The notes under the pieces are model-generated. The model worked only from the letters and a program-made list of their open reading frames with translations. It searched no databases and was not told where the DNA came from. A program made the position numbers and the translations under genes. From positions 1 through 64,000 of the forward strand of contig NZ_JAGGKV010000023.1 in assembly GCF_017874035.1 (NCBI RefSeq): DNA of 64,000 bases. Reading direction: 5' to 3'. Below are positions 24,122 to 32,857 of this stretch, piece after piece (the stretch's first letter is position 1; each line of letters begins with the position of its first letter). The stretch comes from Paenibacillus aceris (GTDB taxonomy: Bacteria > Bacillota > Bacilli > Paenibacillales > NBRC-103111).

Positions 24122-24160
24122 AAAGGGCTCCTATTGGATAATTTCCAATGGGAGCCCTTT
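24122..24160 (+). terminator. Terminator after the SDR gene
   Basis: AAAGGGCTCC plus ATTGG pair with CCAAT plus GGAGCCCTTT around a short A/T loop. The stem is strong and followed by AT-rich sequence. Confidence 0.85.
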
Positions 24161-24310
24161 ATGGTTGAGGCGCGCAGAAAAATGAATTGAAATATGAATT
24201 TTTTTTAATGTTCAGACTAGACTTTACTCCAAGTCAGTCCGAGGAATTGGAATATGATAACTGGAAACACCAATTGACTCTAAGAGGTGACTACAGGTAG
24301 GGGTGCTGTG

Positions 24311-25084
24311 ATGTCAATGAATCGAGCCAGAACGATAGGTAGTAAATGGGTTAAAACAAAAGTCCTCTTATTGAACAAAGAACTTCGCAAATTTGTACCG
24401 GATACAAAAATCTACAATCAAACAAACCTGCTTGCTATGTTAAATAAACATAAAATGGTCTATGTGAAGCCTACGAATGGCTCTGCCGGACATGGCGTTA
24501 TCCGGGTGGAGAAAAGAGACAAATACAGCTTTCAATCCGGGCAAACCGCTAGATCTTTCCCAACGTTTCTAGGTTTATACACCGCTCTAAACAAATCCAA
24601 GTTAAACAGAACCTATCTGATACAACAAGGAATTCATTTATTGACTCATCAAAATCGAATCTTCGACATACGCATCATGGTACAAAAAAACGCTAAAAGA
24701 GCTTGGGAAACTACCGGGTATATCGGCCGAGTTGCTCATCCGCGCAAAATTGTGACGAACTTTCATAATAGCGGAAAACCGCTGCCTTTAGAGATATTAC
24801 TGAGTTCCTACTTAAAAAATGAGAAAAAAAAGGATTATATTAAATCCTTGCAACATTTAGGTTATCAAATCGCAGCGCATTATCAGAAGGTTTATCCGGG
24901 ATTTAAGGAAATCGGTATCGATATCGGAATCGATAAAAACTTGAAGCCATGGGTATTGGAAGTTAACACAGCACCAGATCCGTTTATTTTTAATCAATTA
25001 AAAGATAAGAGAATGTTTTTCAAAGTGCTGCGCTTTGCGCGAGGCAACGGCCGATTCATATCCGCAAAACGCAAGCAAGGATAA
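24311..25084 (+). CDS. YheC/YheD-type ATP-grasp protein
   Basis: A 257-residue protein. VYVKPTNGSAGHGVIRV is the ATP-grasp glycine loop; YLIQQGIHLLTHQNRIFDIRIMVQ carries the substrate/ATP contacts. The end EIGIDIGIDKNLKPWVLEVNTAPDP holds the metal-ligand Glu/Asn set. YheC/YheD proteins are associated with the spore coat or endospore and may ligate peptide-like material; the reaction is not known. ATG 24311 was chosen because GTAGGGGTG lies upstream; a GTG at 24287 is less well placed. The gene is monocistronic. Confidence 0.85.
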   Translation: MSMNRARTIGSKWVKTKVLLLNKELRKFVPDTKIYNQTNLLAMLNKHKMVYVKPTNGSAGHGVIRVEKRDKYSFQSGQTARSFPTFLGLYTALNKSKLNRTYLIQQGIHLLTHQNRIFDIRIMVQKNAKRAWETTGYIGRVAHPRKIVTNFHNSGKPLPLEILLSSYLKNEKKKDYIKSLQHLGYQIAAHYQKVYPGFKEIGIDIGIDKNLKPWVLEVNTAPDPFIFNQLKDKRMFFKVLRFARGNGRFISAKRKQG

Positions 25085-25096
25085 ACGACTACTAAT

Positions 25097-25141
25097 AAAA
25101 CACCTCCAATCCCGCTGACTCAGTGGAATTGGAGGTGTTTT
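25097..25141. terminator. Bidirectional terminator between YheC/D and DedA genes
   Basis: AAAACACCTCCAAT (25097-25110) pairs with ATTGGAGGTGTTTT (25128-25141). Runs of A on the left and T on the right let it serve both convergent genes. Confidence 0.92.
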
Positions 25142-25145
25142 GGCT

Positions 25146-25751
25146 TTAGCGGGAGAATCGCCGCTGAAGAACCATCATCTTTGCTCCCATCAAGCCAAGG
25201 ACGGTCATCCCTGCCGCGACAATGATCCACAAAGGATGATGGACATGTATATTTAAATGGTGCCAGAGTTTATCAAGTTTATGCCCCAGTAGAACAATGA
25301 CCAAAATCCAAGCCAAAGCTCCAAAGTAAGAAACACACATAAATTTGAGATAACGCATTTTTGTAGCCCCTGCAATAAATGGCGCCGCATGCCGTAACCC
25401 TGCTACATAAAAGCCAATCAGAAGTAAAATAGAGCCATACTTTTTAAAATGATCTGCCCATTTTTCCAATCGGCCCTCGGAAATTTTGATCCATTTTGTC
25501 ACCTTGCTGATCCGCTTCAACCCAATGCTTTGACCAAGCAGATAATTAAGTGTCATCCCTGCGCTAGCTCCAAGCCAGGCGAAGCCGATAATGCCGCCTA
25601 CATGAAGATTAGCTTTAACCGCTATATAACCTGCACCTAATAGGATAATCTCGATCGGGATTGGTAAGCCAACGATTCCAACGAAAAGTACGACAACTAT
25701 ACCCGCATACCCGTAATGGCTGATTAACGTGATTATAGAATGATGATTCAT
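25146..25751 (-). CDS. DedA family membrane protein
   Basis: A 201-residue integral membrane protein with the DedA/VTT signature: an N-terminal helix with FVGIVGLPIPIEIILLGAGYIA, the GxxxG segment LGASAGMTLNYLLGQSIG, and the re-entrant R-rich motif FYVAGLRHAAPFIAGATKM. DedA proteins flip membrane lipids (for example undecaprenyl phosphate or phosphatidylethanolamine) and support envelope homeostasis. The substrate is not readable here. It is convergent with the YheC/D gene and single. Confidence 0.92.
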   Translation of the reverse strand: MNHHSIITLISHYGYAGIVVVLFVGIVGLPIPIEIILLGAGYIAVKANLHVGGIIGFAWLGASAGMTLNYLLGQSIGLKRISKVTKWIKISEGRLEKWADHFKKYGSILLLIGFYVAGLRHAAPFIAGATKMRYLKFMCVSYFGALAWILVIVLLGHKLDKLWHHLNIHVHHPLWIIVAAGMTVLGLMGAKMMVLQRRFSR

Positions 25752-26011
25752 CTTTCTTCACCTGCCTCGTATTGATCGTATCACAGGAATGATAATAGAG
25801 CATGAGAAGACGATTAGAAAAATTGATGCATTCCATGTTTTTTGTCAAGGTTTTTTAGCTCACCAGATTCTCATGGTTTTCTAATAATAGTCCTCAAAGC
25901 ATGATTTGCACTAGTATTCCTCCACGGTTGGTAATCTATAGGTCATTCCGGATGTGGTAAGGTTATCCCAGGTGGAAGCCTAAAACACGATCCTGAAGGA
26001 GGATATCAATC
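25752..26011 (+). other. Long 5' region of the NlpC/P60 gene
   Basis: About 240 nt without a gene separate two divergent starts. The stretch 25915-25995 is G/C-richer and could fold (GGATGTGGTAAGG followed by TATCCC). Position before a cell-wall hydrolase raises the idea of a nucleotide riboswitch, but I could not match a c-di-AMP (ydaO) or c-di-GMP aptamer consensus. Confidence 0.25.
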
Positions 26012-26533
26012 ATGAACAACATGAACAAGAGCCGCCTTAGTAAATCGCTATTAGGAATTACACTTAGTGTATCCTTATTTGCCTCAGCTAACCTTTTCGT
26101 GGGGCCGCAATCCGCACTTGCTGCGGGCAGCTCAACTCCAATAACAGCAGCTCCTGCATCGATGTCGGGGAAAGCAAGCAGTATTATCTCTACAGGTAAA
26201 CAATACCTAGGCGTGAGATATGTATTTGGAACTCAGAAAGGCCGAACAAATTCCTTTGATTGTTCATCTTTTACGCAATATGTCTATGGCAAAAATGGGA
26301 TCAATCTCCCTCGTTCATCTAGGGAGCAATCACAAGTAGGCACCTACGTTGCCAGAAATCAGCTTCAACCTGGAGACCTTGTCTTTTTCTATTCTCCTAT
26401 TCATCATGTCGGTATTTATATGGGGAATGGTAAGGTCCTGCATACGTATGGCAGTCCTGGAGTTACGATATCCGATATGAACTCCGGTTGGTGGAGTAAG
26501 AACTACAAAACAGCCCGCCGTGTTATTAACTAA
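26012..26533 (+). CDS. Secreted NlpC/P60 peptidoglycan endopeptidase
   Basis: A 173-residue protein with a Sec signal peptide (residues 1-38, ending near SALAAG) and a single NlpC/P60 domain. The catalytic Cys is in NSFDCSSFTQYVYG near residue 88; the His is in PIHHVGIYMGNGK near 132, with a following His in VLHTYG as the third residue. SRSSREQSQVG-type contacts lie between (LPRSSREQSQ). It would cleave the D-Glu-meso-DAP bond in wall peptides outside the cell. GAAGGAGGATATC precedes the ATG, and a terminator follows. Confidence 0.94.
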   Translation: MNNMNKSRLSKSLLGITLSVSLFASANLFVGPQSALAAGSSTPITAAPASMSGKASSIISTGKQYLGVRYVFGTQKGRTNSFDCSSFTQYVYGKNGINLPRSSREQSQVGTYVARNQLQPGDLVFFYSPIHHVGIYMGNGKVLHTYGSPGVTISDMNSGWWSKNYKTARRVIN

Positions 26534-26591
26534 AGCTTACTACCACATAGTTTAACTATTTGGTCCTCTTTTCATCCCTCCCACAAAGCAC

Positions 26592-26640
26592 AAAGGGGCT
26601 TTCATTAGGTCGTCTGACCTTTTGAAACAGCCCCTTTTTC
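26592..26640 (+). terminator. Terminator after the NlpC/P60 gene
   Basis: AAAGGGGCTTTCA (26592-26604) pairs with TGAAACAGCCCCTTT, with bulges, and is followed by TTTTC. Confidence 0.85.
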
Positions 26641-26653
26641 GTATGTAACCCAT

Positions 26654-26824
26654 TTATATGGCTTTGCTTTCTTCATGATCCGCCCTTTTTCCGGGAATAA
26701 TAAGAATATGGTCTAAGATGAATTGCTTTTCGACTGATGTTAGATTCGACTGATAAATCAGATGCTGCACTTTTTCTTCCAACTCATCAATCGTCTTTAA
26801 AAAATCGTCTATACTCTCATCCAT
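26654..26824 (-). CDS. Small acidic protein of unknown function
   Basis: A 56-residue protein starting at MDESIDDFLKTIDELEEK, where GGGAGG is 10 nt upstream; an ATG six codons earlier lacks spacing. It is mostly helical and probably coiled-coil (residues 5-30), ending with IPGKRADHEESKAI. It lies 20 nt after the glycosyltransferase gene on the same strand, so it is likely co-transcribed and could be a small partner of that enzyme. I do not recognise the family. Confidence 0.6.
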   Translation of the reverse strand: MDESIDDFLKTIDELEEKVQHLIYQSNLTSVEKQFILDHILIIPGKRADHEESKAI

Positions 26825-26844
26825 CCTACTCTGGCCTCCCATTC

Positions 26845-27960
26845 CTAAATCGATAGCGAAAATGATTGATTATTCATCGTAAGCATCATATCTGATACGA
26901 TGTGTTCAGCAGCTTGGCTCCGGTGCATTGCTTTCATCCGTTCCTCTATTACTTGATGTAAGCCTGGATTCCTTATTAACCTGTTAATTTGATTGGCCAA
27001 TTCTTCTAAATGAATAGAAATCGAAGCCACTCCGCGACTAGAAAGGTATAGAGCGTTTTCCTTTTCCTGTCCGCCATAAGGCTTATAAATGAAGATCGGC
27101 AGTTGTTGGACGATTGCTTCTGTCAGCGTTAGTCCTCCAGCTTTTGTTACAATACAAGTTGCCTGAGACATCCATTCATGAACATTGTCAACAAATCCAA
27201 GTATGGTCACTCCCTTAACAGCAGCAAATTGGTCCCTCAGTCTTAGCAGTAACTTCTCATTACGGCCACAAACAACGACCAATTGGCAATGATCCAAAGC
27301 TGCTAATGAGTTCAGCATTTCCTCCATATAGCTGTTGACGCCACGATCGGATGCCATAATAAGAATAATGTTCTTTTTGTGCCTAGGGATGCTTTTCTCC
27401 CGTGTAAACTCTTGCCGTACGGGAATTCCACTAACCTCCACGCGCTCCTTATTAAAACCTCTGAAAATGATTTGCTGTTTCAACTCTTCCGTAGCCACAT
27501 AATATTTATCAACATTCGGATGCAGCCATGTGGCATGTAAAGCATAATCCGTAAGTACAGTGAAATTCATAATGTTAAGTGAGCTGCACACTTCTGGGGA
27601 TGCGCCGAATGGAAAGGTATTCACAACGACATTAGGGCGTTCTTTATGAATTAACTCCCTCAATTTCTTTTTGCCAAGATAATTCATGGATCTTTGGAAT
27701 AGCGCGGTCCGTTTGGATTCGCGGGTTAAGTAGTAGCTCCAGCCATAATAATCTAGACCGATTCGTGAACTTTTTGTACTTTGGTTAACAAGCGATGTTG
27801 TAATTAAATTGATGAGGGGATGGCCTTCTTTCATAAGATCAACCACCTTGACATGCTCAACACCTTGCTTCAAGAATTGCTGCTGCAGCGCTTTTGAAGC
27901 TTGAATATGCCCATTGCCATAGTTGGCAGTTAAAATTAATACTCTAGGATTCACACTCAT
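26845..27960 (-). CDS. GT28-type diacylglycerol glycosyltransferase (UgtP/MGDG synthase-like)
   Basis: About 371 residues from the ATG at 27960. The N-terminal MGDG_synth region is RVLILTANYGNGHIQASKAL, with the G-x-G-H motif, and ends with VVNTFPFGASPEV. The C-terminal donor domain has ILGFVDNVHEWMSQATCIVTKAGGLTLTEAIVQQLP, the UDP-sugar contact typical of MurG/UgtP enzymes. It would transfer sugar from a UDP-donor to diacylglycerol, giving glycolipids that anchor lipoteichoic acid. It is downstream of a two-component system and ABC transporter, consistent with an envelope-stress output. An upstream in-frame extension overlaps the regulator gene and is not used. Confidence 0.87.
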   Translation of the reverse strand: MSVNPRVLILTANYGNGHIQASKALQQQFLKQGVEHVKVVDLMKEGHPLINLITTSLVNQSTKSSRIGLDYYGWSYYLTRESKRTALFQRSMNYLGKKKLRELIHKERPNVVVNTFPFGASPEVCSSLNIMNFTVLTDYALHATWLHPNVDKYYVATEELKQQIIFRGFNKERVEVSGIPVRQEFTREKSIPRHKKNIILIMASDRGVNSYMEEMLNSLAALDHCQLVVVCGRNEKLLLRLRDQFAAVKGVTILGFVDNVHEWMSQATCIVTKAGGLTLTEAIVQQLPIFIYKPYGGQEKENALYLSSRGVASISIHLEELANQINRLIRNPGLHQVIEERMKAMHRSQAAEHIVSDMMLTMNNQSFSLSI

Positions 27961-27992
27961 GCTTAAGAGAAACCACCTTTCATCGCATGCAT

Positions 27993-28679
27993 TTATAAGC
28001 GAAACCGATAGCCGGCTCCCCAAACAGTTTCAATGAATTGAGAGTTGGATGGATCCATTTCAATTTTTTCTCTTAATTTACGGATGTGGACCGTCACAGT
28101 CTGCGAATCTCCCATCGCGTCTAATCCCCATATGCGTTCAAAGAGGTGGTCCTTGCTATACACACGATTCGGATTCATGGCTAAAAAATAAAGCAAATCA
28201 AATTCCTTCGTGGTCAGGCTAATTTCTTGCTCATGAACGAAAACTCGGCGAGAACCGTAATCAATTAAAAGTCCGTGTATGCGAATTTCTTCCTTACTTT
28301 CTTTCGTTCCAATTAAACGCTCGTATCGCGCCAAATGCGCTTTGACTCTAGCAACAAGCTCTCCTGGTTTAAAAGGCTTCGTTATATAATCATCAGCCCC
28401 CAGGCCAAGGCCGCGAATCAAATCAATATCCTCTTTTTTTGCGGTAACCATCAGGATCGGGATTTGATATTTCTCGCGTATTCGTTTGCATACTTCAAAA
28501 CCGTTTACTAACGGGAGCATGACATCCAGAATGATTAAATCATACTCTCCGCTGAGTCCCAGCTTCAAACCCTGCTCGCCATCCGTCGCGATATCTACTT
28601 GATAACCGCTGACTTCCAAGTAGTCTCTTTCAAGTTCAGCAATAAGCTGTTCATCTTCGACAATTAATATTTTTTTCAT
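27993..28679 (-). CDS. OmpR family response regulator
   Basis: A 228-residue regulator. The receiver domain (residues 1-120) has acidic pocket VEDEQ, phospho-Asp in LIILDVMLPLVNG near residue 52, Thr in PILMVTAK and Lys in YITKPFKPGE. The C-terminal winged helix ends with HIRKLREKIEMDPSNSQFIETVWGAGYRF. Its start overlaps the histidine-kinase stop by 4 nt. It likely autoregulates the module through the TTAAG direct repeat before the secreted-protein gene. Confidence 0.95.
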   Translation of the reverse strand: MKKILIVEDEQLIAELERDYLEVSGYQVDIATDGEQGLKLGLSGEYDLIILDVMLPLVNGFEVCKRIREKYQIPILMVTAKKEDIDLIRGLGLGADDYITKPFKPGELVARVKAHLARYERLIGTKESKEEIRIHGLLIDYGSRRVFVHEQEISLTTKEFDLLYFLAMNPNRVYSKDHLFERIWGLDAMGDSQTVTVHIRKLREKIEMDPSNSQFIETVWGAGYRFRL

Positions 28680-30154
28680 TCAGTTTCACCGTCTTTGTGC
28701 CTTCTGAGAGGCAAATTGATCGTGATACAAGTCCCTTCGCCTTTCACACTTTGCGCCGATATCATACCTCCATGACCCTCAATCATTTGTTTCGAGATGG
28801 CTAACCCCAGACCGCTCCCGCCGTTGTTACTGTTTCTGGATGGATCCGCCCGGTAAAAACGGTCAAAAATATAAGGCAGCGCCTCGGCATCCACACCTGC
28901 ACCGTTATCAGAAATCTCAATGACGACTTGTGCTCCGGCTGATCTTGCATGCAAAGTAATTTGCTTCTCTGTTTTATTCATATATTTCAAGCAGTTGTCC
29001 ACAATATTAGAAAAAACGCGTCTCATTTTATCCCGGTCAATCGAAACCTGAATCTCCTGTTGTAACGCGATTTCCGACTTATAATGAACGCCTTGTTTGC
29101 TAAGTTCAAAATCTAGTTCTTCCGACCAATCTGCTATAAATGAGGCGAAATCAACGACTTCAAAATTAAAAGGTACTCGTTTTAAATCCAATTTTGAATA
29201 CAGAAACAATTCATCGATTAAATGATCCATCTCTTCTGCCTTGGACGATATGATTTCAATGTATTTTCGCTTCTTATCTGCGGTATCGGCAATTCCGTCA
29301 CCTAACCCATCAATATAGCCTCTAATGGCTGTAAGCGGCGTTCGAATGTCGTGAGAGATGTTAGAAATCAGCTCTTTGCGATTTTCTTCATATTGAATTT
29401 GCGTTTGAATGGATTCATGCAATTGTTTGCGCATCTGTTCAAAGGCTATGCTGAGTTGACCGATTTCATCCTTACTTGTGATCTGAACCTGGAATTCCAG
29501 GTCGCCTGCTTGAATTCTTTTCATGGCATTCTTTAACTTCCGCAGCGGCTGAATAATGTTTCTAGAAACAAAATAAGTGAGTAAAGTGTGCGTAAGAATC
29601 AGGATGATAAGTAATGTAATAAAAAGACTTGGGAAAAACTTTTGCATAAAATTAACAATCGGATTCACTGTCGTTACAATGAAAACACTTCCTGGTTGTT
29701 GTTCGGAATCATAAAAATCGAAAGAGTTAATTTCCAATAATTCTTTCCCAAATCGCTTGGCATCTTCTCGTTCCGGATGTCCCGGGTGTTTGAAGACAGG
29801 CAGCTGCTCAAGTACACTTGACCCTTGCAAGGTTGGAGAAACATAGACAAGTGTATTATTTTTACGTACAACCAGCTTTGAATTATTGGACTGCAGCTCT
29901 TGATCAACATCTGCTAAATATGCTGACTCTACTAGGATCGACGGATTTTTCTCTGAGGTTCGCTTCATTTCCTTCATCGTATGTTCCACATTCTGATTCT
30001 CAAATAGCCCAACACCTGTATGCAATTGATCTCGGATGCTTTGGAAGTCGCCGCGAAAAACAACGACTAATAGCACAGCCGTAATCATCATCATGACGAG
30101 CGGAATTAGGAGCATGGCCGCGTAGGAAAGCAATAATTTAAGACGAATGGACAT
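28676..30154 (-). CDS. Sensor histidine kinase
   Basis: A 492-residue membrane kinase. It has TM1 near 8-30, an extracellular domain of about 140 residues, TM2 near 170-195, HAMP (NIIQPLRKLKNAMKRIQAGDL) and the H-box LISNISHDIRTPLTAIRGY. N-box, G1 DNGAGVDAEALPYIFDRFYR and G2 GGSGLGLAI follow. It partners the adjacent response regulator. The large outer loop suggests direct sensing, though the neighbouring ABC transporter or the secreted protein could present the signal. Confidence 0.95.
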   Translation of the reverse strand: MSIRLKLLLSYAAMLLIPLVMMMITAVLLVVVFRGDFQSIRDQLHTGVGLFENQNVEHTMKEMKRTSEKNPSILVESAYLADVDQELQSNNSKLVVRKNNTLVYVSPTLQGSSVLEQLPVFKHPGHPEREDAKRFGKELLEINSFDFYDSEQQPGSVFIVTTVNPIVNFMQKFFPSLFITLLIILILTHTLLTYFVSRNIIQPLRKLKNAMKRIQAGDLEFQVQITSKDEIGQLSIAFEQMRKQLHESIQTQIQYEENRKELISNISHDIRTPLTAIRGYIDGLGDGIADTADKKRKYIEIISSKAEEMDHLIDELFLYSKLDLKRVPFNFEVVDFASFIADWSEELDFELSKQGVHYKSEIALQQEIQVSIDRDKMRRVFSNIVDNCLKYMNKTEKQITLHARSAGAQVVIEISDNGAGVDAEALPYIFDRFYRADPSRNSNNGGSGLGLAISKQMIEGHGGMISAQSVKGEGTCITINLPLRRHKDGETE

Positions 30155-30172
30155 GAGTTGATTCCCCGTTTT

Positions 30173-30919
30173 TTATACTTCTTTTCTATCAAATTTATAG
30201 TAACCAAGTGCCAAAAACAACATACAACTGGAAATGAGGAACAAGGAAGTTGTCATGAGCTTGCCCGCCGAAACGGTTTGACTAAGCCAAAGCATATGCC
30301 AATCCGTGTAAGAAGCAGGTGAAAAAGCAGCAATTGAGCTCAACAGGAACGGAGCAACTTTGGCTGCCGCGTATAATACGAGCGAAAAAACCATGAAGCT
30401 GCTCGCACTTTTGAAAAACTGAGAGACAAAGACGAACAAAGCTGACAAAGCAATCATCGATACAAAAGCAGCAACATAAGCTTTCACCATGTGAAAGGAT
30501 TCAATAACATTTGCAGCTGTTCCTGCAAAAAGGTTGCAAATAAAGGTAATGATTCCAAGCAGAAGCAGGATGCCGGCAATCCCTGTGGCTAGGGCAGCAA
30601 CTTTCGTGCCAAATACTTGAAAACGTGAGTTCGGACGCAGCAAAGCAAGTTTCAACGTTCTCGACGCCACTTCACCCGGAAACAAATCGCCGGTAATCGT
30701 TAAGATAATAAGCGGAATCCAAATACTTGTATAAATGGTTAACATCATGATCGGAAAGGATTGGCTTACGGCCATAAGTCCTAGGATGGGCTGTAGTGCG
30801 CCCAGTGAGATGGCCAGCAAGACTGGAAGTATCGCTGAAAAGATAGCAAACATAACTACTTTTTTCCGGTACAACAGCAAATGAAGCTCATTGAAGTAAG
30901 CAGCGCGCCATCTATGCAC
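30173..30919 (-). CDS. ABC-2 type transporter permease
   Basis: About 248 residues starting at GTG 30919, which overlaps the ATPase stop in GTGCATAG and has AAGGGGGAT 8 nt upstream. The start RRAAYFNELHLLL-like segment (HRWRAAYFNELHLLLYRKK) and six hydrophobic segments, with FPGEVASRTLKLALLRPNSR between the second and third, match BcrB/LanE-like immunity permeases. It would form a complex with the preceding ATPase to expel or sense envelope-active compounds. The substrate is unknown. Confidence 0.88.
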   Translation of the reverse strand: MHRWRAAYFNELHLLLYRKKVVMFAIFSAILPVLLAISLGALQPILGLMAVSQSFPIMMLTIYTSIWIPLIILTITGDLFPGEVASRTLKLALLRPNSRFQVFGTKVAALATGIAGILLLLGIITFICNLFAGTAANVIESFHMVKAYVAAFVSMIALSALFVFVSQFFKSASSFMVFSLVLYAAAKVAPFLLSSIAAFSPASYTDWHMLWLSQTVSAGKLMTTSLFLISSCMLFLALGYYKFDRKEV

Positions 30920-31649
30920 AATCTTTATCCCCCTTGGAAAGCTGAAGCTCATCTATATAAAACTGCTCTAAGGATTGATTGCTTTTCAGCAGTTCGGATA
31001 CATAGCCCTCTTTTTTTAAATGTCCATCTACGACGATACCTACCCGATTACACAGCTGCTCCAGCTCATGAATCATATGGCTTGAAATTAAAAATGACGT
31101 CCCTTTCTCTTCGGATAGCTGTTTAATTAACTTCCGAAACATGACCGTTCCTTCGATATCTAAGCCATTCGTAGGCTCATCCAAGATGACAAACTTCGGT
31201 TCCGGCAGGATAGCCGCCGCAAGCGCGAGCTTCTGTTTCATCCCCGTAGAAAAACCCTTTGTTTTCTCTTTACGAACTTTGAGCAAGCCTACAAGATCCA
31301 GGACTTCTTCCATCCGCTTTGGTGTGACTGCGGGATAGAACCGAGCGACAAGCTTCAAGTACTGCCAAGGGGTAAGAAACTCATGAAAATCAGCCGATTC
31401 AATCATGCTGCCAACATGCTCCATCCCTTGTTCGAATTGTTCGGCCAGGTTGGCATTAAACAAAGAAATTGTTCCTTGATCAGGACGTATTAATCCGGTA
31501 ATGAGCTTAAGAAATGTGGTCTTACCAGCGCCATTTGGACCTAGTAAACCATACACGTCACCTTCATGTAACTGCAGACTAATATCGCGAATTCCCCTGT
31601 CGTTGCCATACACTTTGCTCAAATGAAGCGTTTCTAATATGGTGTTCAT
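30912..31649 (-). CDS. ABC transporter ATPase (bacitracin/lantibiotic resistance type)
   Basis: A 245-residue ATPase with Walker A GPNGAGKTT near residue 36, signature FSTGMKQKLALAAAIL, Walker B FVILDEPTNGLDIEGT and switch SSHM. The phrase 'STGMKQKL' and the lack of other domains are typical of BcrA-like and ABC-2 export ATPases. It sits upstream of its permease with an 8-nt overlap. It is 77 nt downstream of the secreted-protein gene, with a hairpin (31675-31712) between them that may tune the ratio. Confidence 0.92.
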   Translation of the reverse strand: MNTILETLHLSKVYGNDRGIRDISLQLHEGDVYGLLGPNGAGKTTFLKLITGLIRPDQGTISLFNANLAEQFEQGMEHVGSMIESADFHEFLTPWQYLKLVARFYPAVTPKRMEEVLDLVGLLKVRKEKTKGFSTGMKQKLALAAAILPEPKFVILDEPTNGLDIEGTVMFRKLIKQLSEEKGTSFLISSHMIHELEQLCNRVGIVVDGHLKKEGYVSELLKSNQSLEQFYIDELQLSKGDKDCA

Positions 31650-31726
31650 TCAGATTCCTCTTTTCATAAGAGATATAGCAGATAAGCTAAGACCGAGACG
31701 CCTATCTGCTATTTCCTTACAGTCGA

Positions 31727-32650
31727 TTATTCGTTATCGTCTTGTTGTCTTCCATGGTGATCATTCTTCAATGTCTGTACGGTTTTGCCCGCAAGATCAA
31801 TGGTGTCAGGCGATGTGCTGTTAAAACCGGATAGATCTGCCTGAAGGTGAAGGTTTACTTGATGTACAGTTCCACTGTCATCTTTACCAGAGACCGTTAA
31901 ATCCGCTTCTTGATGAGAGATATAATTATTAGCATTTACCGTTGCCTTCATGGATACTTTTTCGATTTTGATATCTTGCGTCAACTGTGGAGCTGCATTT
32001 TTCAGGAAATCTTCTTTGAATGGCAGCTTATTTGGGTTTGCTGCATCATCATTCTTCTCGCCATCGTTCTCTTCCTTCGTTGCTTGTTTAATCGCAATTG
32101 GCGCTATAGCATTAACAACCGCAGGAATCTGTGCGTTATCCAGTTGAATCGCAATTTCTTTCGATCCGTCATCTTTCGTATCAACGGCTACGAAGTCCTT
32201 CAAGTTACCAACTAAAGCATCAATAACCGTTTCAACTTGCTGAGGAATTTCTGTCTCATTCAGCTTTTTCTCGGCTTTATGCTTCTTGGCACCTTCTTGT
32301 TTCACAAAATACACATCGCTTGCGCTTGATTTAAGTACGGTTTGATCATTTTGCTTATAGACACTGAGTGACTGTGAAGTACCATTCGCCGCAACATCCG
32401 CATTTCCACTTGCCGTTTTCGTATCAAGGCTCATCTTGAAATTTCCGTTTGCACTTACAAGCACGCTGCCATTATCTTGCAAGGCTGCAGCCGCTTGTAC
32501 GGCTACATTTTGAACCGTTTTGGTGTTCTTAAGCGCGGATTTATATGCGTCATATCCCGATGTACTCGCCAATGCACTAAACCCGGTTGTCACCATAACT
32601 ATACTGCTCACTCCAACAGCGCTACCTAACATCAACCATTTCTTTTTCAT
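31727..32650 (-). CDS. Secreted or membrane-tethered protein of unknown function, ABC/TCS-associated
   Basis: A 307-residue protein with an N-terminal signal segment (residues 1-29, MLGSAVGVSSIVMVTTGFSALA) and a Ser/Asp/Lys-rich, beta-rich exterior domain. A short Lys/His stretch (EGAKKHKAEKK) lies near residue 117, and the tail is Asp/His/Gln rich. No lipobox Cys is present. I do not recognise the family; strand-rich repeats (NGNFKMSLDTKTASGNADV, VSMKATVNANNYISHQEADL) recall LolA-like barrels. It is the first gene of a module with an ABC transporter, a two-component system and a glycolipid synthase, behind a TTAAG direct repeat. Confidence 0.75.
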   Translation of the reverse strand: MKKKWLMLGSAVGVSSIVMVTTGFSALASTSGYDAYKSALKNTKTVQNVAVQAAAALQDNGSVLVSANGNFKMSLDTKTASGNADVAANGTSQSLSVYKQNDQTVLKSSASDVYFVKQEGAKKHKAEKKLNETEIPQQVETVIDALVGNLKDFVAVDTKDDGSKEIAIQLDNAQIPAVVNAIAPIAIKQATKEENDGEKNDDAANPNKLPFKEDFLKNAAPQLTQDIKIEKVSMKATVNANNYISHQEADLTVSGKDDSGTVHQVNLHLQADLSGFNSTSPDTIDLAGKTVQTLKNDHHGRQQDDNE

Positions 32651-32736
32651 GATTTCCTCCTAATATAGCTAATTTAGGGATCTTTGAGCGGAGCTCAAAG
32701 TCTCTCCTCTTTGAAAGCTGGGCTTTCAACCTCATC

Positions 32737-32787
32737 ATAGTCAATAAAAATGAAACGCTTGTGAACCATTTCTTAAATCTTTCTTAA
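32737..32787 (-). promoter_or_regulatory. Promoter and OmpR-type operator of the envelope module
   Basis: The minus strand carries TTAAG-N6-TTAAG (32787-32772; 11-bp period), then TTCACA (32765-32760), a 17-nt spacer and GACTAT (32742-32737). Tandem half sites just upstream of a weak -35 are the usual arrangement for OmpR-family activators; the module's own regulator is the best candidate. Confidence 0.55.
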
Positions 32788-32799
32788 CTCTCTGTCCGC

Positions 32800-32834
32800 A
32801 AAAAGAAAAATCCGTTCAAAATTCAAACGGATTC
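32800..32834 (-). terminator. Terminator of the PAP2 gene
   Basis: AATCCGTT (32809-32816) pairs with AACGGATT (32826-32833). On the minus strand the stem is followed by TTTCTTTT. Confidence 0.85.
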
Positions 32835-32857
32835 ATCTACCTCATATGTTGGAAGCC

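Noticed and set aside
25900-26000. Possible riboswitch before the NlpC/P60 gene
   Set aside because: Some pairing is possible and the gene type fits c-di-AMP control, but the conserved ydaO or GEMM core words could not be found. It is listed only as an unassigned leader.
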